DNA of 53,320 nt from Pelatocladus maniniholoensis HA4357-MV3. GTDB lineage: Bacteria > Cyanobacteriota > Cyanobacteriia > Cyanobacteriales > Nostocaceae. The stretch covers positions 1 to 53,320 of the forward strand of contig JAHHHW010000102.1 in NCBI GenBank assembly GCA_019359115.1, given 5' to 3'. The translations under genes were made by a program, and so were the position numbers. The notes beneath the pieces are model-generated. The model was not told where the DNA came from and ran no database searches. It was given only the letters and a program-made list of their open reading frames with translations. This document shows, piece after piece, positions 27,597 through 37,511 of this stretch (positions within the stretch are counted from its first letter, which is position 1; each line of letters starts with the position of its first letter).

Positions 27597-30500
27597 TTAA
27601 CTATTAGCTAAGTCAATTAATTCCATAATTTTCTCAAACCGAAAATTTTCAGCTAAATCGGTGAGGAAATTACTCAGCAAAGATTTGCTAGAAGGAATTT
27701 GCTTAACTAATTTTATAATCAAGTCATCACTGCATTGTGCTGCGGCATAATGCACCTGTGTCAACCACTCATTTGACATTTCTGATAATAGAGCAACCAT
27801 ATCAAGGGAATTTAAAATTGTTTCTGTATTTGTTTGGTTTTGTGATATTTCTTCTTGATTCTCTTCATGAAAAAGATATTTTACCCCCAGATATTGGGCG
27901 AGTTTTTCTAGTAATAGTTCTTCGCGAAAGGGTTTATTAATAAAATCATCACATCCAGCTGAGATCATTGCCTGTCGTTGTTCCTCAAAAGCATTAGCAG
28001 TGAGGGCGATAATGACGGTACGTGAAGAGGACGTGGAGATTGTTTCATTTATGTTCCCCGTGTCTCCCATGTCCGCGCGTCCCCGCACCGCGTCTGTTTC
28101 TCTCCCTTTAATCTCCCTAGTGGCTTCGTAACCATCCATGATCGGCATTCGCATATCCATGAAAATGAGATTAGGTTTCCACGATTCCCAAACAGAGATG
28201 GCTTCCTGACCATTTGTAGCTTCTTTGACTGAAAAGCCAATAGATGCTAGTAATTTTACTAATAGCAAACGACTGTCATGAGCGTCATCAACTACCAAGA
28301 TACGGTATTCAGGTTCACCTGGCGCTAAACCAATCACTTGCTGAGAAACAGAAGTAGTGGTTTGAATTTCATCAACACAAGCGATCGCAATCTGAATATA
28401 AAAGGAAAATACGCTTCCTATCCCCACAGCACTACTAACGTTGATCTCACCTCCCATCAACTGTACGTACTTGCGGCTAATTGCTAAACCTAACCCTGTT
28501 CCCTGCTGTGATTTTCTACCTGTTTCAGTTTGTCCAAAAGCTTGAAAAAGTAAGTCAATTTCTTCTACTAAAATACCAGTCCCAGTATCGATGACTTCAA
28601 AGCAGAGAAAGAGTGTGTTGTGATCGGTTGATCGAGGGTTATGGGTTGCCAGTTTGTGTGGTTGGGAAGAATCTGATTTTACTTTCTCTTCATCTTCAAG
28701 GTAAACCCGTAGCTTCACACTACCAGTCTCAGTAAATTTAATGGCATTTCCCAAAATATTGAGTAAAACTTGTCGCAGTTTACTAGAGTCGGTTCTGACA
28801 TATCTGGGAATTTCAGGTGCATATTCAAATACCAGTTCTAAGCCTTTGGCTGTAGCACGAATGTGCAACATTTCTTGGAGATTGTCCAATAGATAAATTA
28901 AATCGAAGCTAGACAAAGTTAATGTGGTTCTACCGGCTTCGATTTTAGACATTTCCAGAATATCGTTGATTAAATTGAGCAGGTGTTCGCCAGCACGATT
29001 GATAATTGCTAGGTTCTGTTTGTTTTCACTGGAGAGAGTCCTGTCACGAGTCATGATTTGAGTAAAGCCAAGGATTGCATTCAGTGGAGTGCGTAATTCA
29101 TGACTCATGTTGGCAAGAAATTCACTTTTGGCAAGGTTTGCAGCATCAGCAGCGATCACAGCTTTTTGGAGTGCGCTTGATTGCTGTTGAGTCTGTGTTA
29201 GTAATTCTGCTTGCTGCAAAGCAACTCCCAATTGATTGCCAATCTGCACAACAATGTTGATTTCTCCTTTTTTCCAGTGTCGGGAACTAGAATTTTGATA
29301 ACTAGCTAGTAGTCCCCAGAGTTGATTACCACAAAAGATCGGAACTGTTATGTAAGCCCTGACTTGAAAGCGTTCTAAGAGATTGATGTAACAAGGATCA
29401 AAACCAGCCGTATAAATATCTGGTACACATAGGAAACTTCCACCTCTGGTGTATATACCACCTTGGGTTTGTTGAAGATAAGTATCAAGTACTTGGTTAT
29501 CTCCACTACTGATGATTTTGATTGTACAGCGTTCGTTTTGGAGAGTGGTTTCTGTGAGATTGGGTTCATCTTGGTGTTGTTCGATCAGCGATACCCAGCC
29601 ACTCCCGACTGATTCGGCGACAAATTCCCCACTCCAATCAGAGTTGAAGCGATACACTACGACGCGATCGCAGTTCAGTACTTGTCGCAATTCTTGTGTA
29701 GTAGCAGTAAAAATTGTTGCCAAATCCAATGTCTGGCGCATTCTCTGAATCACTTGAGTGATGGCTTTTTCTCTGTCTGCACTTTCACGCAAAGCATCTT
29801 CAGCAAGTTTAAGTTCAGTAATATCTGTAACTGTGCCAATATAGCCTTTAAATTCACCATCATCTCCAAATTCTGGCAAAGCTTGGCCTATGACCCAAAT
29901 CACTCTACCACTCGAATGTACAAAGCGATATTCTGAATAAAAAGACTTTTTTGCTGATATCGTTGCTTGCCATTGGGCAAAGACGCGATCGCGGTCATTA
30001 ATATGTATAATTCCATACCAATACTTGTCCAAATCAGCTTTGGCAGCAAGCCCGGTGATATCGCTAAAACGCTGATTCACATAGAGGAACTTACCCTGAT
30101 GATCAGTGTGAAAAATGCCTACAGGTGAGGCTTCTGCTAAAGTTTGGTAACGACGTTGACTCTCTTGCAAAGCTAATTCAGTGTGTTTACGATCTGTGAT
30201 TTCTACTACAACTGTACCCACACCGCAAGGGTGAATGTCTTCTCCAAAAATGGGGAAGTAAGAAGTCAAAAAATGCCGTATAATGTCGGACTCGGAAGGT
30301 AATGGCGCGCTCACTTCTATGTTGAGAATGGGTTTGGCAGTTTGCAGAACTTGTTCACAAAGTGGTACTACAAAAGGAGCAACTTCCGGTACCATATCCC
30401 AAAGAGTTTTGCCTATATGCTCGCTTTGGGGATGGCCATTAATATTTGCTAGCTGTTCGTTGATCTGCACATATCGCAGTTGATCATCTAATATATTCAT

Positions 30501-33461
30501 GCCTACAGGAACACAGGAGAAAAAAGCATTGAGCCGAGCTTCCCGTAAAGCTAATTCTCTTTCTAGGTTTTTACGTTCGGTGATGTCTTTGTGCGTACCC
30601 GTCATCCGTAGCGGTTCTCCCGATTCGTCATGCTCAAATACCTGAGCGCGAGACTGTATCCATTTCCACTCACCGGATTTAGCACGCAGGCGAAATTCTA
30701 CTTCATAAGCGGGACTCTCACCCCGCAAATAGGCATTTAGTTCTAATTTAATTGGCTCTACGTCTTCTGGATGGAGGAGTTGAGCAAAAGCACAGGAATC
30801 ATCTGTAATTTCGTGTGGTTCGTATCCCAGCATTTTCTTCCATCGCCAGTCACGGTAGACTTTACGAGCTTTGATATTCCAATCCCATAATCCTAAATCG
30901 CTCCCTTTTAGTGCTAGTTGTAGACGTTCTTCACTTTGACGATGGGCTGCTTCTACTTGTTTACGTTGAATGAGCGCCCCTAATTGAGCTGCGACAGCAC
31001 CGACTAAATACAACAAACGGCGATCCAAAGCATGGGAGCTGCTTTTAAAAAAGACCAACACAGCCACGACTTGATTATCAGCTAAAATTGGAACAGCAAA
31101 ACCAGCTTTTAATCCGATTTGCGATCGCGTAGAGACCGAAGAAGTATCTTCACAAGTTGTAGCGTCTCCTTGTGGCAAAAATCCGACAACAGCTGATTCT
31201 GTCACTTGAGAAATATCTTCTATCCATTCTGGCTTTTGCTTGCGCCAAACTCGCCTCAGTAATCTCATCCCTTTTTCAAGTCTGATCACCTGGCTGTACT
31301 GGCAAAATTCGTCTAAGTGATTGTGGCGTCCATACCAACCTAATCTATATTCCAAAGCTGTATTATTTTCAGTCGGTATCCAAGCTTCACCAAAATTCCA
31401 ATTGATAGTTGTACAAATTAACCGCAGCACAAGGGCTAAAGCATTGTCTACATCTACAGCGCGGCTGATAGCTTGGGTTGTCAGCAACAGCAAACGGCTT
31501 TCATTTTCAGCTTGCTTGCGCTCTGTAATATCATGAGCTGTACCAAGTAAATATTGTTGTCCGTCGATTTCAATTAGTTCAGCACTAAACAGTGTTGTTT
31601 TGAGTTCTCCGCTAGCAGTACGGAACTCAATTTCATGATTGCGAACTGCTTTTGTATGGCGCAGAACTTGGGTAAGCATGGCGCATTCTTCTTGATTCGC
31701 CCAGATATTTAATTCTCGGTAGTTACAACCAATTATCTGAGAATGAGAATAGCCAAAAAATCTACAAAAGCTATCGTTAACTTCAATGTAGCGGACTTCT
31801 GGAAAAGTGGTCAGAGCTATGGGATCAGGAGATGAGCGAAAGGCTGAAGCTAACTTGGCTTGGGAATGTCGTAAAGCTGTTTGGGCGTTGAGGCGATCGC
31901 GAATTTCTTGCTCTAATTCTATCCGGGCTTGTTTTTCTTGTTCTAGTAGTTTAGCTTGGGCGATCGCAATTCCCAATTGAGCAGCAATTGACTCTAGGAG
32001 TTCAATTTCTTCTAGACTCCAGTTGCGATAGCGATCGCACTGATGTAAACAAACCATACCATTTGCTTGCCCGTTGTAAGAAGTGCGGACTGCGAGTGTG
32101 GACTTAATATTATATTCCCGACATATTTCTTGAGCATTTTCTAACAGTGGATGGGTATAAACATTATTAGCTGCAATAGCTCGATCTTGAGCCAATAATT
32201 GTTGAGTATGAAGATTACCATTTACAGGTATATTGCAATGGCTGAAGGAAGTACACTCAGGAGCCAAAAATTCTTCTAATATGGGAATTTGAGGAGTCGG
32301 CAAGTCTAGGTAAGTATGAATGAGTGTACGACTGACACCAAAAGCCTCACCTATTTGTTTAATAGCAGTTTTGATAATAATTTTTTGGTCTAATTCCGAA
32401 CGAATTTCATCTGTGATTTTTCTCAGAAGATTACTACGTTCTAATTGTTTTTGTAATTCTAAATCTGATTGATAACCTTCGTAGGCTATAGAAATTGCTC
32501 CTGCGGCTGCTTGTAAAAAAGCTACTTCTGAAGTTTCCCAAAGATGTGATTCTACACAGTTATCAAAACCGATAAAACCTAAAAATTCTCCTTTAGTAAT
32601 AATTGGCAAAATTAAAATTGAAAGTATACCTTGTGGTTCTAAAATCGCCCGTTCTGATGCGGGTAATTCTGCGACGATACCAGAAATAATTTTGCCATTT
32701 GCCAGTAAAGCAGCCCAACGAGGAAAATATTCTTGATACGGTAAGTTTTGTAGAATAGGGCTATCAATTTCGGGATTGATACCCTCACTACACCACTCAG
32801 CCCGTTGACTCATGAGCAAGTTACCATCATCTGCATGATGATTTTCAAATACGTAGACGCGACTTGCTTTAGAAGCAGTTCCAAGAATTGGCATAATATC
32901 CTGATAGCATTTGTCGCTGTTATCAAACGACAACAACCGATGTTGCACTTCTAAAAGTGCTGTGAGATATTGTTCACGCAATTGTCGGTCTGCTTCAATG
33001 CGTTGACATTCTTGCATTTCCAACAGCAACTGTTCATTTTGTTGTTTAAGTTGCTGTTGGAGTTTCTGGATAGTAATTTGATTTTCTACACGTACTAAAA
33101 CTTCTTCTATTTGAAAGGGTTTAGTAATGTAATCGACAGCGCCAATTTTAAAAGCTTTAACCTTGTCAAAAATATCATTGTAGACACTAATAAAAATTAC
33201 CGGAATATGACAAGTTATCGTATCTGCTTTCAGTTGTTGGCAAACTTCATATCCATCGATATCTGGCATTTTTATATCAAGCAAAATCAGATCCGGTAAA
33301 GCCAATTTTGCGACTTCTAATACCATTGAAGCTGTAATTAAACTCCGGACAGTATAGCCATATTGAGACAAAGTAGCAGATAAAGTTTGTAAATGTTCCC
33401 AGCAGTCATCAACTACGAGAATGTTTCCCTTGCTTATTTGTGGTGAATTGCTGCTACTCAT
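27597..33461 (-). CDS. Giant hybrid sensor histidine kinase (REC-GAF/PAS array-HisKA-HATPase-REC)
   Basis: 1954 residues, no membrane segments, so a soluble multi-sensor kinase. Order (approximate): REC 14-130 (acceptor Asp62), coiled coil, GAF, GAF, PAS (530-655), GAF, three PAS/PAC modules (850-1225), a phytochrome-like GAF (1240-1405) with Cys1357 in FDPCYINLLERFQ, HisKA (His1454 in MSHELRTPL), HATPase (N and G boxes present, QGTGLGLAIS), and a second REC (Asp1769). A repeat-derived insertion (about 1785-1805) interrupts the second REC after the acceptor helix. The C-terminal 90 residues are of unknown type. It follows a small membrane protein gene by 23 bp; the output is unknown. Confidence 0.93.
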   Translation of the reverse strand: MSSSNSPQISKGNILVVDDCWEHLQTLSATLSQYGYTVRSLITASMVLEVAKLALPDLILLDIKMPDIDGYEVCQQLKADTITCHIPVIFISVYNDIFDKVKAFKIGAVDYITKPFQIEEVLVRVENQITIQKLQQQLKQQNEQLLLEMQECQRIEADRQLREQYLTALLEVQHRLLSFDNSDKCYQDIMPILGTASKASRVYVFENHHADDGNLLMSQRAEWCSEGINPEIDSPILQNLPYQEYFPRWAALLANGKIISGIVAELPASERAILEPQGILSILILPIITKGEFLGFIGFDNCVESHLWETSEVAFLQAAAGAISIAYEGYQSDLELQKQLERSNLLRKITDEIRSELDQKIIIKTAIKQIGEAFGVSRTLIHTYLDLPTPQIPILEEFLAPECTSFSHCNIPVNGNLHTQQLLAQDRAIAANNVYTHPLLENAQEICREYNIKSTLAVRTSYNGQANGMVCLHQCDRYRNWSLEEIELLESIAAQLGIAIAQAKLLEQEKQARIELEQEIRDRLNAQTALRHSQAKLASAFRSSPDPIALTTFPEVRYIEVNDSFCRFFGYSHSQIIGCNYRELNIWANQEECAMLTQVLRHTKAVRNHEIEFRTASGELKTTLFSAELIEIDGQQYLLGTAHDITERKQAENESRLLLLTTQAISRAVDVDNALALVLRLICTTINWNFGEAWIPTENNTALEYRLGWYGRHNHLDEFCQYSQVIRLEKGMRLLRRVWRKQKPEWIEDISQVTESAVVGFLPQGDATTCEDTSSVSTRSQIGLKAGFAVPILADNQVVAVLVFFKSSSHALDRRLLYLVGAVAAQLGALIQRKQVEAAHRQSEERLQLALKGSDLGLWDWNIKARKVYRDWRWKKMLGYEPHEITDDSCAFAQLLHPEDVEPIKLELNAYLRGESPAYEVEFRLRAKSGEWKWIQSRAQVFEHDESGEPLRMTGTHKDITERKNLERELALREARLNAFFSCVPVGMNILDDQLRYVQINEQLANINGHPQSEHIGKTLWDMVPEVAPFVVPLCEQVLQTAKPILNIEVSAPLPSESDIIRHFLTSYFPIFGEDIHPCGVGTVVVEITDRKHTELALQESQRRYQTLAEASPVGIFHTDHQGKFLYVNQRFSDITGLAAKADLDKYWYGIIHINDRDRVFAQWQATISAKKSFYSEYRFVHSSGRVIWVIGQALPEFGDDGEFKGYIGTVTDITELKLAEDALRESADREKAITQVIQRMRQTLDLATIFTATTQELRQVLNCDRVVVYRFNSDWSGEFVAESVGSGWVSLIEQHQDEPNLTETTLQNERCTIKIISSGDNQVLDTYLQQTQGGIYTRGGSFLCVPDIYTAGFDPCYINLLERFQVRAYITVPIFCGNQLWGLLASYQNSSSRHWKKGEINIVVQIGNQLGVALQQAELLTQTQQQSSALQKAVIAADAANLAKSEFLANMSHELRTPLNAILGFTQIMTRDRTLSSENKQNLAIINRAGEHLLNLINDILEMSKIEAGRTTLTLSSFDLIYLLDNLQEMLHIRATAKGLELVFEYAPEIPRYVRTDSSKLRQVLLNILGNAIKFTETGSVKLRVYLEDEEKVKSDSSQPHKLATHNPRSTDHNTLFLCFEVIDTGTGILVEEIDLLFQAFGQTETGRKSQQGTGLGLAISRKYVQLMGGEINVSSAVGIGSVFSFYIQIAIACVDEIQTTTSVSQQVIGLAPGEPEYRILVVDDAHDSRLLLVKLLASIGFSVKEATNGQEAISVWESWKPNLIFMDMRMPIMDGYEATREIKGRETDAVRGRADMGDTGNINETISTSSSRTVIIALTANAFEEQRQAMISAGCDDFINKPFREELLLEKLAQYLGVKYLFHEENQEEISQNQTNTETILNSLDMVALLSEMSNEWLTQVHYAAAQCSDDLIIKLVKQIPSSKSLLSNFLTDLAENFRFEKIMELIDLANS
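28045..28110. repeat. STRR-like insertion inside the kinase C-terminal REC domain
   Basis: Plus-strand pattern gttccccgtgtctcccatg, tccgcgcgtccccgcaccgc: the C-run repeat style of intergenic STRRs, here in frame and encoding a Gly/Arg/Asp-rich loop (AVRGRADMGDTG). Confidence 0.55.
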
Positions 33462-33484
33462 AATTGGTTCTTAATTGACGTGGT

Positions 33485-33685
33485 TTAGAAACGCCACCAA
33501 GTTTTTTGTAAGTGATTGAGAACACCTATTGCGATCGCTACCATGAACAAGAGTAAAATAATTCCTCCAGGGATAAAAGTTAGTATACCAAATCCCCTTA
33601 ATACCCAAATGGCAATTGTAATACCAAGAATGACACCCACAAGCTGGGTTAATCTGCGATTTAATTTAGAAGATGATTGACTCAT
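33485..33685 (-). CDS. Small membrane protein, hypothetical
   Basis: 66 residues with a basic N-terminus (SKLNRRLTQ) and two hydrophobic segments (VGVILGITIAIWVLRGFGIL; IPGGIILLLFMVAIAIGVL), ending in KTWWRF. It is likely a two-helix membrane protein. It sits 23 bp upstream of the giant kinase on the same strand, so it is probably co-transcribed. Function unknown. Confidence 0.7.
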   Translation of the reverse strand: MSQSSSKLNRRLTQLVGVILGITIAIWVLRGFGILTFIPGGIILLLFMVAIAIGVLNHLQKTWWRF

Positions 33686-34050
33686 ATCACTGACTATTAA
33701 CTCAACAACTGAATTATTTTATCCATGAATAAGCAACACTTTTGGCAAATGTATGGCAGGCTTTGATTATTTTAAGTATTTTTGCTTAAAATTTTCCGTG
33801 ATTAAAATCACTTAAGATTGATAAAAATTTGGCATAATAGCCGGGATAAAAACTATTTCCGGAAACTATATATATTAATTTGGAACTAGAATTGGTCGAA
33901 TATACTCAATCAATCGAGGTGATTACAACTTTAAACCAGAATTTGTGTAAAAGTCGAGTTAAGGAAAAAAGGAAACTGTAAGCTAGTACTAGCTCACCTT
34001 TAACCTTTTTCCAAAAAAGATTGACTTAATTGAGGAGTGAGTGAAGCATT
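33686..34050. other. Divergent intergenic region
   Basis: 365 bp between the minus-strand kinase operon and the plus-strand SRPBCC gene. AT-rich, no gene and no repeat element seen. It should hold both promoters; ATTGAGGAGTGAG (34029-34041) supplies a good ribosome site (GAGGAG) for ATG 34051. Confidence 0.55.
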
Positions 34051-34611
34051 ATGTCTGCATCTTATATTTCAGACTCATTTATCACAGGTTTACCAATGAC
34101 TTGGAGTCAAGACAAGCAACAGAAGATCATACAGGGTGAAATTTTTACACAAATGGGATCACATACGTCATGGGGTGGTTGTGTCACTGCTTGGATGTAT
34201 TTACCGTTAGTGCGATCGCAAGTCTTTTCACAAATCACAGATTATCCTCGTTGGGTACACTATTTTCCCGATATAACTAAAAGTGAGGTTTTGCAAAAAC
34301 GAGATGAGGTCAAGCGTCTGTATCAAGCGGCACAAAAAGCTTTCTTATTTTTCACAGCCCATGTGGAAATTTATTTAAGCGTCATAGAAGAATTGGGACA
34401 GAGAGTGCAATTTCGTCTAGAGAAAGGTACTTTTAACGACTTTAGCGCTGAATTATACTTACAAGATTATGCCAATGGGACTTTGCTAACCTATACTGTC
34501 AAAGCTACTCCTAACATCCCCATCCCGTCTATTTTTATTCAACAAGCAATGAATTTTGAATTGCCTGCAAATATGCGTAAAATGCGACAAGTTATTTGTA
34601 ATTCTCAGTAA
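34051..34611 (+). CDS. SRPBCC-family (START-like) protein
   Basis: 186 residues. The SRPBCC/polyketide cyclase-like core runs from YLPLVRSQVFSQITDYPRWVHYFPDITKSEVL through VQFRLEKGTFNDFSAELYLQDYANGTLLTYTVKATPNIPIPSIFIQQAM, a ligand-cavity fold often seen in coenzyme Q- or lipid-binding proteins. Catalytic activity cannot be inferred. A strong ribosome site (GAGGAG) precedes the ATG. The DUF924 gene starts 5 bp after its stop, so the two are an operon. Confidence 0.85.
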   Translation: MSASYISDSFITGLPMTWSQDKQQKIIQGEIFTQMGSHTSWGGCVTAWMYLPLVRSQVFSQITDYPRWVHYFPDITKSEVLQKRDEVKRLYQAAQKAFLFFTAHVEIYLSVIEELGQRVQFRLEKGTFNDFSAELYLQDYANGTLLTYTVKATPNIPIPSIFIQQAMNFELPANMRKMRQVICNSQ

Positions 34612-34616
34612 TATCA

Positions 34617-35192
34617 ATGGCACAGGCACAAGAAATATTAGACTTTTGGTTTGGCAAATCCGATCAACCCAGTTACGGTAAATCACAAGATTTTTGGTTC
34701 AGTAAGAAACCAGAAGTTGATGAAGAATTGCGAACTAGGTTTGTTAAAGATTATCAAAAAGCAGCACAAGGTTACTTAGACGACTGGATGGAATTTCCCG
34801 AATCTTGTCTAGCCCTCATTTTGCTGCTAGATCAGTTCCCTCGTAACATGTTTCGTGATACTCCAGAAGCTTTTGCTACTGACTGGGAAGCACTTTCAAC
34901 AGCTCATCATGCTGTTGCTCAAGGCTACGACAAAAAAATGCTACCTGTACAACGTTTGTTTATTTATTTACCTTTTGAACACAGTGAAAACATAGAGCAT
35001 CAGCGTCAAGCAGTAAAATTATTTCAACAACTTAGTGATGATCCTGATAGCGCTATTTTTATTGAGTATGCAATTCGTCATATGGAAGTGATTGAACGTT
35101 TTGGGCGTTTTCCTCACCGAAATGTAATTTTAGGAAGAACCTCAACCGCAGACGAAAAGGAGTTTTTACAGCAATCTAGTTCATGGTTTTAG
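34617..35192 (+). CDS. DUF924 family protein
   Basis: 191 residues, all-helical, TPR-like family. Signatures: EILDFWFG at the N-terminus, DFWFSKKPEVDEELRTRF, LALILLLDQFPRNMFRDTPEAFATD, LFIYLPFEHSEN and RFGRFPHRNVILGR. The family is common in bacteria, and its biochemical function is undefined. It has the normal length. It is coupled to the SRPBCC gene and followed by repeat DNA within 20 bp. Confidence 0.93.
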   Translation: MAQAQEILDFWFGKSDQPSYGKSQDFWFSKKPEVDEELRTRFVKDYQKAAQGYLDDWMEFPESCLALILLLDQFPRNMFRDTPEAFATDWEALSTAHHAVAQGYDKKMLPVQRLFIYLPFEHSENIEHQRQAVKLFQQLSDDPDSAIFIEYAIRHMEVIERFGRFPHRNVILGRTSTADEKEFLQQSSSWF

Positions 35193-35246
35193 CTGAATAC
35201 GGTTGTGATCAGGAGCATCCCAATTTTTGAAAAAACAAGAGCGATG

Positions 35247-35350
35247 TTCGCCCTGGGCGGCTACACAAAACGAAGTCCGCCTGCGCGGACAATTCTAGCC
35301 TGCGTAAGCAGGCTTTGTCTGTATAGCCCCAGACTTCCAGTCTGCGGGGA
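35247..35350. repeat. Cloverleaf-like nested inverted-repeat element 2
   Basis: Same layout as 3501-3621 with different sequence: hairpin CGCCCTGGGCG; an arm closed by GGCTACACAaa / tttGTCTGTATAGCC holding two hairpins (GTCCGC-ctgc-GCGGAC and AGCCTGC-gtaa-GCAGGCT); and hairpin CCCCAGACT-tcc-AGTCTgcGGGG. It lies about 55 bp after the DUF924 stop. Confidence 0.8.
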
Positions 35351-35408
35351 TTTGAAATATTTGGGATGCTCTCACTCAATTGTTGGCGCTAAGACTCCTC
35401 AATTGTTC

Positions 35409-37172
35409 TCAAACTTTTAACTTGTTTGGTTGTTGTCTGGTACTAGGTTGAGAATCCTGCGCTGCTTCTTGTGAAAACTGCTGAGGAGTTTCCATAGCAG
35501 GTTGGGGAGTACCTTTAATTACTCCCCGATAAATCAATGCACCTACAGTTTCCAGCCCAAAACCCCAACCTTTTGGTAAATTATCATCACCATCATTTTG
35601 TCCTAAATCTATGTAAATACGCGGCGGTACAAAGTACTTTAAGTCGCTATTAACAACTAAGCTATCTGCTTTTTCCATAATTGCATCGAAAGTACTATCA
35701 AACTCTGCATCACTGTCGTACTGCTGTTGTAATTTTGCTTGCACAAATTCTATAAATTCGCGAACGACAGGTATTCTGGGATCATCCTGGGGTTGAGGTT
35801 CGGGTTGAGGTTCGGGTTGAGGAGTCGGTTGAGGAGAAGTGTTAGGAGTATTTGCAGATTTCTTGGTAGAAGTGGGGGGATTTGGGGGTACTGGTGCAGG
35901 TACTAATATTGGTGGTACGGGTGCAGGTACTGGTTGAGGATTATAAACACCAATACCTAATTGCCTCATAATTAAAGGCTCTATATATCCAAACAGTTTA
36001 ACTTGTGCTTGCACTATTTTCGGATTGTTCTTGGCATTGCTGCGGGGAAGCAATGTACGGAAAGCACGACGCAGTACTTGAGATAATTTAAAAGGTGGAA
36101 AGGGGATGGTATTGGGATCAATATTTTGCCCATGCTTAGAGATTAGTACATCTAAAGGTGGTAAATCTGTTGGTACTAATGGCATTTGAATATTAAAAGC
36201 TTTAAATTGCGGATTACCACTTTTGAAACTGAGAATGTTTTCCCGTCTATTATTTTGATGTTCTTGAAGTTTAAGTATCTCTAATGCTTTTGCTTCATCG
36301 CCATCCAATAACAAAGTCAAACCTTGTTTGTTAAAAGGATAAACAGGTGTATTCAGACTGATATAGATAAACTCCGCACAATAGGCTGTATTTTCTGGAC
36401 GGTTAAGAAATTCTAGTGCTTTTGGATCACCAAGGCTAGCAAGGGCGCAATTTTGCAAAAATTCTTTGAGTGTGGAGCGATCGCAAACACGGGTAGGATC
36501 ACCACCATTAAAATCATTAGCCGCAAATTGCACAAATGGATTAATTAATGCCATCCAACAGATGATACTGTCAGTGTAACCACGAGATTGTTCTGGAGTG
36601 ACAAACTCAGGAAACACTAAACCTTGAGCAACAGCCACAAAGCCATCGTTACCATACATCCCATTGTGATACATATCAGGTTCGTTGAAGCTAGCGAATG
36701 CTCTCTCCCCTGCAAAGTTCTGGGCTGGTACCATCGCGCCAGAGTGGTGTCCCTCATTTTTGATGAAAATCTCCATCAAATCATACTGTTCTTGATCATT
36801 GGGAGGCCAGCGCAAATCAATAGCCTTACCATACCTGTCTTTATTGTATTGAAAAGTACAAACTAAAAGTCCGTATTTATCTATAAACTTGAGAACATCT
36901 TCGTAGCCAGAGAGTGTGTTACCTTGAGCATCTGACACTTGCGGTTGATCGGAAATACCAATAAATCCTGGAACTTTAATAGTTTCCGTATTCACCAAAC
37001 TCTCATCATCTACAATTACCATCTTGTAGAATAACCGCTTCATATCCTTAAGTGGTAAGCCTCCTTGATCATCTGGGCCTCTAAAAGCATTGAAATAATT
37101 TAAATCTACTTCTTCTGGCGATCGCAACGGCAAGCGATCATTGTTTTCTATTGGAGAATTATTTTCGCTCAT
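35409..37172 (-). CDS. Conserved-looking protein of unknown function with Pro-rich linker
   Basis: 587 residues from ATG 37172 (MSENNSPIENNDRLPL). The frame is open further upstream, but that part is a GC-rich repeat. The N-terminal 400 residues form one domain rich in aromatic, Asn and Asp residues (NEGHHSGAMVPAQNFAGE, FASFNEPDMYHNGMYGNDGF, QFAANDFNGGDPTRVCDRST) that I do not recognise. Then comes a Pro/Gln/Glu-rich spacer (about 425-480) and a C-terminal domain (IEFVQAKLQQQYDSDAEFDS, FVPPRIYIDLGQNDGDDN). No signal or membrane segment. The regular sequence and codon use suggest a real gene. Confidence 0.82.
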   Translation of the reverse strand: MSENNSPIENNDRLPLRSPEEVDLNYFNAFRGPDDQGGLPLKDMKRLFYKMVIVDDESLVNTETIKVPGFIGISDQPQVSDAQGNTLSGYEDVLKFIDKYGLLVCTFQYNKDRYGKAIDLRWPPNDQEQYDLMEIFIKNEGHHSGAMVPAQNFAGERAFASFNEPDMYHNGMYGNDGFVAVAQGLVFPEFVTPEQSRGYTDSIICWMALINPFVQFAANDFNGGDPTRVCDRSTLKEFLQNCALASLGDPKALEFLNRPENTAYCAEFIYISLNTPVYPFNKQGLTLLLDGDEAKALEILKLQEHQNNRRENILSFKSGNPQFKAFNIQMPLVPTDLPPLDVLISKHGQNIDPNTIPFPPFKLSQVLRRAFRTLLPRSNAKNNPKIVQAQVKLFGYIEPLIMRQLGIGVYNPQPVPAPVPPILVPAPVPPNPPTSTKKSANTPNTSPQPTPQPEPQPEPQPQDDPRIPVVREFIEFVQAKLQQQYDSDAEFDSTFDAIMEKADSLVVNSDLKYFVPPRIYIDLGQNDGDDNLPKGWGFGLETVGALIYRGVIKGTPQPAMETPQQFSQEAAQDSQPSTRQQPNKLKV

Positions 37173-37511
37173 AGTTTTATATGTGTAGGAATCTATAGCA
37201 CTTCTTACTCGATTGCAATACAGTCGGAACCCCACCCCGGCTTTGCTGACGCAAAACCTCCCCTCCCCGCTTGCGGGGAGGGGATTAAGGGGTGGGGTAC
37301 GTATTGGACACAACCGAGAAGCGCTATATTTAATGGGTGTAAGCAGAACTAACTTATGCATACAAAGCAACTATCTTTTGGTGTAATTTTTACATGCAAC
37401 CAAAAGATAGTCTCAATTTTTACTTTTTTTTCAGTATTCTGTTTTGAAAAGAGGGATTGGGGATTTGTCCCCCTTGTCCCCCTTGTCTCCTTTGTCTCTC
37501 TTGTCCCTTAT
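37173..37511. other. Intergenic region with GC-rich nested palindrome and STRR
   Basis: 339 bp. At 37229-37298 an outer stem ACCCCACCCC / GGGGTGGGGT encloses an 11-bp stem CCCCTCCCCGC / GCGGGGAGGGG with a 2-nt loop. A smaller inverted pair (CAAAAGATAG near 37398 and CTATCTTTTG near 37371) follows. Around 37460-37510 there is a cccccttgtccccctt STRR. No gene is supported. Confidence 0.6.
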
